From Chryseobacterium herbae (GTDB taxonomy: Bacteria; Bacteroidota; Bacteroidia; Flavobacteriales; Weeksellaceae): a DNA stretch of 64,000 nucleotides. The position numbers and the translations under genes were made by a program. The stretch spans positions 182,822 through 246,821 of the forward strand of contig NZ_JAOAMU010000007.1 of the NCBI RefSeq assembly GCF_025154075.1, read 5' to 3'. Below, in pieces: positions 59,487 to 64,000 of the stretch (position 1 is its first letter; the number at the start of each line of letters is the position of its first letter). Below the pieces are notes generated by a model, which worked only from the letters and a program-made list of their open reading frames with translations, made no database searches and was not told the DNA's origin.

Positions 59487-60008
59487 TTATGCTTCTTCAG
59501 AAGGAGTTTCTTCTACTACTACTTTAGCTTTAGGAGCAGCTGGTTTAGGAGCTTCTACCGGAGCATCAGATACGATGTCGAATTCGAAATTGTACTCAAC
59601 ATTTCTGTGAAGTCTGATGTTTGCAGTAACTTTACCAGTTCTTTTAATAGTGTTCCCTGGGATTTTGATGTATTTCTTCTCTACAGAAACTCCAGCTTTA
59701 GCAAGAGCGTCAGAAAGATCAGAATTGTTGATAGATCCGAATAACTTGTCACCAGAACCTACTTTTGCAGGAATAGTGATAGAAGTTTTCTTCAATTGAT
59801 CTACTACACCGTTAGCGGTAGCGATAAGTTTAGCTTCTTCTTCTTTTCTAGCCTCTAAAGTAGCTTCCAGAGCTGCTTTGTTTTTAGGAGTTGCTAAAAG
59901 TGCAATTCCTTTTGGAAGTAAGAAGTTTCTTGCATAACCTGGCTTTACGCTTACTGTATCAAACTCAAGTCCTAAGTTTTCTACGTCTTTTTTTAGAATG
60001 ATATCCAT
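59487..60008 (-). CDS. rplI: 50S ribosomal protein L9
   Basis: A 173-residue L9, which bridges the 23S rRNA L1 stalk region. The N-terminal domain is MDIILKKDVENLGLEFDTVSVKPGYARNFLLPKGIAL, a long connecting helix follows (residues 45-75), and the C-terminal domain runs to about 148. The last 25 residues are an alanine/proline/glutamate-rich extension (APVEAPKPAAPKAKVVVEE...) absent from classical L9 (about 149 residues). Last gene of the S6-S18-L9 operon. Confidence 0.97.
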   Translation of the reverse strand: MDIILKKDVENLGLEFDTVSVKPGYARNFLLPKGIALLATPKNKAALEATLEARKEEEAKLIATANGVVDQLKKTSITIPAKVGSGDKLFGSINNSDLSDALAKAGVSVEKKYIKIPGNTIKRTGKVTANIRLHRNVEYNFEFDIVSDAPVEAPKPAAPKAKVVVEETPSEEA

Positions 60009-60172
60009 TGTTGTTGTCCGTTTTTAGTTCTAGAGAAAAGAAAAAAGAAAAAAGAAAAAAGACTGATGTCTTAGAAATTATTTCTTTTCTTTAATCTAAA
60101 AATCGTTAGAATTAATTATTTATTCAGCAACAAAAGAAGAGGTTACCCTCTTCTTCTATTTATTTTTTTGTC
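60009..60172. other. rpsR-rplI spacer with GAAAAAA tandem repeat
   Basis: A 164-bp gap, long for this operon, with GAAAAAA-type units repeated about four times at 60034-60062. No gene. Confidence 0.6.
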
Positions 60173-60475
60173 TTATTTCAATAAGTCAGCTACGTAAGGT
60201 AGTAAAGAAAGGTGTCTTGCTCTTTTGATAGCAGCAGAAACTTTTCTTTGGTATTTTAAAGAAGTTCCAGTGTATCTTCTTGGTAAGATCTTACCTTGCT
60301 CGTTTACGAACTGTAATAAGAAGTCAGCATCTTTGTAATCAACGTGCTTAATTCCGTATTTTTTGAATCTACAATATTTCTTTTCAGATTTTGTATTGAT
60401 ATCAAGTGGAGTAAGGAATTTTACTTCTGATTCTCCTCCAGCTGAGGCTTGTTTAGCCATTTCATCTATTGCCAT
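60173..60475 (-). CDS. rpsR: 30S ribosomal protein S18
   Basis: A 100-residue S18: KKYCRFKKYGIKHVDYKDADFLLQFVNEQGKILPRRYTGTSLKYQRKVSAAIKRARHLSLLPYV contains every conserved core segment. It binds S6 in the small-subunit platform. The N-terminal 30 residues (MAIDEMAKQASAGGESEVKFLTPL) are the usual Flavobacteriia extension. 32 bp after rpsF. Confidence 0.97.
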   Translation of the reverse strand: MAIDEMAKQASAGGESEVKFLTPLDINTKSEKKYCRFKKYGIKHVDYKDADFLLQFVNEQGKILPRRYTGTSLKYQRKVSAAIKRARHLSLLPYVADLLK

Positions 60476-60507
60476 GTCTTGTCTTTTTTAAAAAATAGGG
60501 TTAATAA

Positions 60508-60849
60508 TTAAGCTCTAGCCGCTTTGATTTTAGTTCTTCTAGTTACAGCATACTCAACAGCGTGCTTGTCAAGTTTTGTAGTCAGGTAACGGATTACTCT
60601 CTCGTCACGTTTGAATGCTAATTCTAAATCAGCAACTACAGTACCTTCACCTTTAAACTCGATTAAAGTGTAGAATCCATTCTTTTTCAATTGAATTGGA
60701 TAAGCTAGTTTTTTTAATCCCCAGTTCTCTTTGGCAACGATTTCACAGTTCTTTTCTTTTAAAAGATCTTCAAATTTTTTCACTGCTTCCTCTACCTGAG
60801 CATCAGATAGAACGGGAGTTAAAATGAAAACAGTTTCGTAATTGTTCAT
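60508..60849 (-). CDS. rpsF: 30S ribosomal protein S6
   Basis: A 113-residue S6 (MNNYETVFILTPVLSDAQVEEAVKKFEDLLK, then LAYPIQLKKNGFYTLIEFKGEG and DERVIRYLTTKLDKHAVEYA). It forms a heterodimer with S18. First gene of the operon, with a full promoter 35 bp upstream. The acidic tail seen in some S6 proteins, which is glutamylated by RimK in E. coli, is absent. Confidence 0.97.
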   Translation of the reverse strand: MNNYETVFILTPVLSDAQVEEAVKKFEDLLKEKNCEIVAKENWGLKKLAYPIQLKKNGFYTLIEFKGEGTVVADLELAFKRDERVIRYLTTKLDKHAVEYAVTRRTKIKAARA

Positions 60850-60883
60850 AATGTTAAATGAATTTGTTAATTATTTCGAGGTG

Positions 60884-60914
60884 CAAAATTAGAAAATTTA
60901 TTTGGAATATGCAA
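60884..60914 (-). promoter_or_regulatory. Complete promoter (-33 and -7) of the rpsF operon
   Basis: On the minus strand: TTG at 60912-60914, 20 nt, then TAATTTTG at 60884-60891, 35 bp before the rpsF start codon. Both boxes fit the Bacteroidota consensus. Confidence 0.7.
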
Positions 60915-60940
60915 TGTTTGGAGTGAATATTTGTAGGTGG

Positions 60941-61248
60941 ATTTCAGACATCAGACATTAGACATGAGACATCAGACACGAGATATGAGACTTTAAGGTT
61001 AAGGTTGAAATTAATGTTAGAAAATAGTAATGGTGAATTTTAAGTTGTAAGAGTCGGGAAATATCAGTTCGAAGCATTTAATCAATATATTAGAGATAGC
61101 ACAATAATTGTATCAACCTATTTACTACAAACGAGTAACTAGCAACAAACAACGATGCTACACTCAAACATCTTTAAACAACCTGCATCCCCAAACTCTC
61201 AAACCCAAAAACTCTCCGACTCTCAAACCCGAACCCCGTATCCCGAAA
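60941..61248 (-). repeat. Dispersed ~300-bp intergenic repeat, copy B (inverted)
   Basis: The reverse complement matches 36399-36694 along nearly its whole length, including the G-rich start (CGGGTTTGAGAGTCGGAGAG), TTTAAAGATGTTTGAGTGTAG, CTCTTACAACTTAAAATTCACCATT and the GTCTGATGTCTGAAATC end. It lies between rpsF and the ClC gene and reaches the ClC stop codon. Confidence 0.8.
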
Positions 61249-62601
61249 CTACTCTTTCCCCCTGATCTCCGTCAGAAAATTCACCTTAATCACATCATAT
61301 AGAGAATGCCTGCTCACGAGAATGGAGGCAATGGATGAAACCATTCCCGCCAGCATCAGATGGAAAATGAGGGAATGTCTGTCCGTCATTTCGAGGACAA
61401 TAATAGCGGATGTAAACGGAGCTCTTGTGATTCCGGTAAGAAAAGCGACCATTCCTGCAAGGATGACCACATTGGTTTCGTTAGGGGTTAAATGAATGGC
61501 TCCTGAAATTACAGAACCAATACTCGCGCCAGCAGTAAGTGCCGGAGCAAAAATTCCGCCTGCACCGCCTGATGTAAAAGAAAGGGCAGGACCCAGCATT
61601 CTTAAGATCGGGACATACCATTCTTCATGTTTGTCTTTCGTAAAAAGAACACGTTCCATAATTTCCTTTCCGGAGCCAAGAATCTCTCTGTTGATGAAGT
61701 AGGCTATAGAAGCGATAAACAGTGCGCAGATCACCAGAAAAATGACATTAGCCTGATCGGTTTTCAGTTTTCTTTTCTTCCAGTCACTCATTTTGAGCAT
61801 CAGGACTGAAAGCTGGCTTGCCAGAATTCCGGCAGTTCCTGCTACAAGAATAATAGGAAACATCACCATTAAAGAAACATCATTGGTTTTCGGATATCCT
61901 AAATATAAATAGGAGCCCGCCAAAGTCTGAGCTGTTAAACCGGCAATGATGACAGCCGTAAATAATGCCGTCTTAAAATAGTTGATGTGCGTTTTTGAAA
62001 GTTCTTCTACGGCAAATACAATTCCTCCTAATGGAGTATTGAATGCTGCCGCAAGACCTGCCGCTGCACCGGTCATGATCATGTTTTTCTTAGAGATTTT
62101 AGGCCACCAGTGCGGAAGATATTCATTGACTTTTCTGAATACTGAGCCTGCGATCTGTATCGTGGGTCCTTCACGTCCTACAGCGCCACCGCCGATAACC
62201 AGAACAACGGATGAAATGATTTTGAAAACAATGATTTTAAGGCTTAAAAGACTTCTGATTTTGGTATGTTCTTTCGGATTAGCTAGTTCTACAGCTGCCA
62301 TAACCTGTGGAATTCCACTTCCTTTGGCATTCGGGGCAAATTCTTTGACCAGCCACCACGAAAGCACAAACCCGATCGGAGCAATAATGAAGATCATCCA
62401 CGCATGCCAGTTCATCATGAAATTCAACAAATGTTCTCCCCATGCAAATATCTTAGCATACATCACCGCAAAAAAGCCAGTGATTACAGAACCAATCCAG
62501 AAAGGAATCGCCTGAAGCAGATTGTTCTTCAGTTGTTCGTTTCTTATGTTATCAAAAGACTTTTTAAGGCCTTTTCGTAGGAGGTAGAAAATTTTCAGCA
62601 T
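61249..62601 (-). CDS. ClC-family chloride channel / H+:Cl- antiporter
   Basis: A 450-residue membrane protein with the ClC selectivity signatures: GSGIPQ (residues 94-99), GREGPTIQ with the gating glutamate E144, and GGAGGIFAPALTAG. About 16 helices are predicted. The gating glutamate is kept, and the length without CBS domains suits a prokaryotic exchanger. It moves chloride or another anion at the inner membrane, for example in acid response. Monocistronic. Confidence 0.93.
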   Translation of the reverse strand: MLKIFYLLRKGLKKSFDNIRNEQLKNNLLQAIPFWIGSVITGFFAVMYAKIFAWGEHLLNFMMNWHAWMIFIIAPIGFVLSWWLVKEFAPNAKGSGIPQVMAAVELANPKEHTKIRSLLSLKIIVFKIISSVVLVIGGGAVGREGPTIQIAGSVFRKVNEYLPHWWPKISKKNMIMTGAAAGLAAAFNTPLGGIVFAVEELSKTHINYFKTALFTAVIIAGLTAQTLAGSYLYLGYPKTNDVSLMVMFPIILVAGTAGILASQLSVLMLKMSDWKKRKLKTDQANVIFLVICALFIASIAYFINREILGSGKEIMERVLFTKDKHEEWYVPILRMLGPALSFTSGGAGGIFAPALTAGASIGSVISGAIHLTPNETNVVILAGMVAFLTGITRAPFTSAIIVLEMTDRHSLIFHLMLAGMVSSIASILVSRHSLYDVIKVNFLTEIRGKE

Positions 62602-62730
62602 TTGTGGACCGGGACATTTTATTGAACTGAAAAATAGGAAAATTAGATGGTATTTGAAAATATCTGTTGTAAAAAATAAACCGTTTTAATAATGGCTGAT
62701 TGAAAAAAACAGAATAAAGAGAACGCTATA

Positions 62731-62763
62731 CTCAATGATAGTTAAGCATAACGATCCATTGAG
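62731..62763. promoter_or_regulatory. Operator-like palindrome before the NmrA-like gene
   Basis: CTCAATG (62731-62737) and CATTGAG (62757-62763) are perfect arms, extended inward by ATnGTTA / TAACnAT with one single-base offset. It lies just upstream of the -7 box at 62770-62777, a good place for a repressor. The HxlR regulator encoded downstream is one candidate (inference). Confidence 0.45.
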
Positions 62764-62769
62764 TAGACA

Positions 62770-62777
62770 TAATTTTG
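62770..62777 (+). promoter_or_regulatory. -7 promoter box of the NmrA-like gene
   Basis: TAATTTTG, an exact TAnnTTTG box 18 bp before the ATG at 62796. It overlaps an alternative TTG start at 62775, which is therefore rejected. Confidence 0.5.
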
Positions 62778-62795
62778 TACTCTAAATTAAAAAAT

Positions 62796-63626
62796 ATGAA
62801 AACAATAAATGGGAATATTCTGGTGATTGGTGGCGGTGGAAAAAATGGCCGCTATGTGGTGAAGAAATTGAAAACTCTCGGATATACCGTCTTTTCTACA
62901 GTTCGCGTGAAGGATGAAATGAATGAAGATACCCGTTTCTTCGATTGGAATGATACTGCCACTTATGATCAGGCCTTGAAAAATATAGATAAAGTATACA
63001 TCGTACATCCGGATACTTCCATTCCGGGCGCGCAGGAACAGCTATCAGAACTGGTCGACAGGATGGTTGAAAATTCCGTATCGAAAACGGTTTTGCTTTC
63101 AGGACGTGGTCAGGAATCGGTGGAGAAATGCGAGGATATCCTGATTAATTCTCCGTTGAAATGGTCTATTGTACGTTCGGCGTGGTTTAATCAGAATTTT
63201 AGTGAAGGTCATTTTCTGCATGGTGTACAGTCGGGAGAGGTTACTTTCATGGCCGGCTCCGTGAAAGAACCGTTTGTGGATCTGGATGATCTGTCTGATG
63301 TAGTCGTTGAATGTCTAACGAATGAAAAGCACGATGGGCAGATTTATGAGATAACGGGAAGTGAATTATTGACCTTTGAAGAAGCTGTTAAAATGATTGG
63401 TGCCAAACTTAACCATAATATTCAATACAATTTCCTGGAAAAAGATGAATACAGAGAGTTGCTGATACAGGTTGGTTTACCTCCATTCGTAGCCGGACAT
63501 ATGGCTGTTGCATTTGATGAGATTTTAGACGGCCGAAATGAGAGCACAGGCGATGGTATTCAAAAAGTTTTAGGCAGAAATCCGAAAAAATTCAATGAGT
63601 TTGTTCAGGCAAATGAATTTAAGTAA
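62796..63626 (+). CDS. NmrA-like NAD(P)-binding protein
   Basis: A 276-residue Rossmann protein of the NmrA/atypical SDR group. The dinucleotide-binding loop is ILVIGGGGKNGRYVVKKL (residues 7-24), and the NmrA-type segments LSGRGQESVEKCEDIL, WSIVRSAWFNQNF and FVDLDDLSDVVVECL follow. Relatives include quinone oxidoreductases and redox sensors; activity here is unknown. The next gene encodes an HxlR regulator, a common partner for this family. Confidence 0.87.
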   Translation: MKTINGNILVIGGGGKNGRYVVKKLKTLGYTVFSTVRVKDEMNEDTRFFDWNDTATYDQALKNIDKVYIVHPDTSIPGAQEQLSELVDRMVENSVSKTVLLSGRGQESVEKCEDILINSPLKWSIVRSAWFNQNFSEGHFLHGVQSGEVTFMAGSVKEPFVDLDDLSDVVVECLTNEKHDGQIYEITGSELLTFEEAVKMIGAKLNHNIQYNFLEKDEYRELLIQVGLPPFVAGHMAVAFDEILDGRNESTGDGIQKVLGRNPKKFNEFVQANEFK

Positions 63627-63773
63627 AAGGCTGGAAGATGGGAGAGGGATGATGGAAGTGGCTATTGGATACTTAATTTCGAAATAGTCTAAAATAGTAA
63701 AAAGGTTTTCAGTTGTTTCTTCTTCCAGCTTCAGGCTTCCTTAAATTAACTTTTCTTAGTCGGGCAAGTTTCT

Positions 63774-63781
63774 TACTTTTA
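63774..63781 (+). promoter_or_regulatory. Near-consensus -7 box of the HxlR gene
   Basis: TACTTTTA, one mismatch from TAnnTTTG, 37 bp before the start codon at 63819. Confidence 0.3.
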
Positions 63782-63818
63782 CTGTATGTTGCAAATGTAG
63801 AACTTAAAAGACAAGCTC

Positions 63819-64000
63819 ATGAAAGAAGAACCGGGAAACTCCCAATGTCCGCTAAATTCCTCAAAAGTATTGCTGTCGATCGGTGATGCTTTGGAAGCGG
63901 TAAACGGAAAATGGAGGATGAAAATCATTGCTGTTCTTCTGGACGAGCCTAAAAGATTCCGGGAAATATCAGTATTGATCAGTCAAATCACAGACAGAAT
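63819..64000 (+). CDS. HxlR family transcriptional regulator (partial)
   Basis: The first 60 codons of a MarR-like winged-helix protein, cut by the window edge. The start contains a cysteine (NSQCPLNSSK, typical for redox-sensing HxlR proteins), then ALEAVNGKWRMKIIAVLLDEPKRFREISVLISQITD, matching the HxlR core with the ALExxGGKW and RFxEL motifs. It probably controls the NmrA-like gene 192 bp upstream, as is common for this pairing. Confidence 0.88.
   Translation, partial: MKEEPGNSQCPLNSSKVLLSIGDALEAVNGKWRMKIIAVLLDEPKRFREISVLISQITDR

Noticed and set aside
36399..61248. Paired inverted copies of the 300-bp repeat as ends of a composite transposon
   Set aside because: No transposase lies between them, the interval holds core genes (glg, suc, rpsF operon), and the copies are divergent.
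62775..62795. TTG start upstream of the NmrA-like gene
   Set aside because: It lies inside the -7 promoter box; the ATG at 62796 is the natural start.

Overview
The window reads as chromosome of a Flavobacteriia member, most likely Chryseobacterium or a close Weeksellaceae relative (inference from gene content; no database was searched). The signs are low G+C, Bacteroidota -7 promoter boxes of the form TAnnTTTG in front of many genes, a protein with a type IX secretion sorting domain, the rpsF-rpsR-rplI operon, GG-leader peptide style, and several intergenic repeat types that I associate with flavobacterial genomes. No rRNA, tRNA, CRISPR array, prophage or intact insertion sequence was recognised.

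Layout. 1-3739: a leftward operon (arginase-family hydrolase, HPP membrane protein, Zn-ribbon protein, TIGR01777-type SDR, Crp/Fnr regulator), then a DUF4406-like protein cut by the window edge. 4172-6666: ssb-like gene, HRDC protein, hisS. 6885-15097: a GntR-controlled alpha-mannoside/mannose operon (regulator, GH38 alpha-mannosidase, ROK kinase, mannose-6-phosphate isomerase, sugar porter) with two matching operator-like sites. 15215-20628: a small unknown protein, three related YokE-PH/SHOCT proteins, an acetyltransferase, a leucine-rich-repeat protein and a methyltransferase. 21061-26333: a small YtxH-like protein, then a cyanophycin module: isoaspartyl peptidase and cyanophycinase, divergent from cyanophycin synthetase.

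26621-36281 is the most intriguing part: a MepB-family gene, then a leftward set of ligases and hydrolases: an unusual ATP-grasp-like protein, a class I glutamine amidotransferase, a YbdK/GCS2 carboxylate-amine ligase, a RimK-like ATP-grasp protein, an esterase, an amino-acid-ligase-like ATP-grasp protein, an M17 aminopeptidase and a carbohydrate-binding esterase. Together they look like a route for building, modifying and recycling a small peptide or amide metabolite whose identity cannot be read from sequence. It lies beside the cyanophycin module.

36842-41889: glycogen synthesis (glgB, glgA, glgC). 42285-48031: an SRPBCC protein, sucA-sucB of the 2-oxoglutarate dehydrogenase complex, and apaG. 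48277-53961: a T9SS cargo protein, a DnaQ-like exonuclease, a glycosyltransferase, an LpxL-like acyltransferase, a thioredoxin-like protein, a cysteine-rich GG-leader peptide and an aldehyde dehydrogenase. 54006-59212: an EmrAB-TolC-type efflux system with a divergent AraC regulator. 59487-60849: ribosomal proteins L9, S18, S6. 61249-64000: a ClC chloride transporter, an NmrA-like protein and the start of an HxlR regulator.

Most intergenic gaps over 200 bp carry structured or repeated sequence: a divergent family of about 300 bp repeats (36399, 48032, 60941), REP-like hairpins (59212-59324), several other long hairpins and an octamer tandem array.
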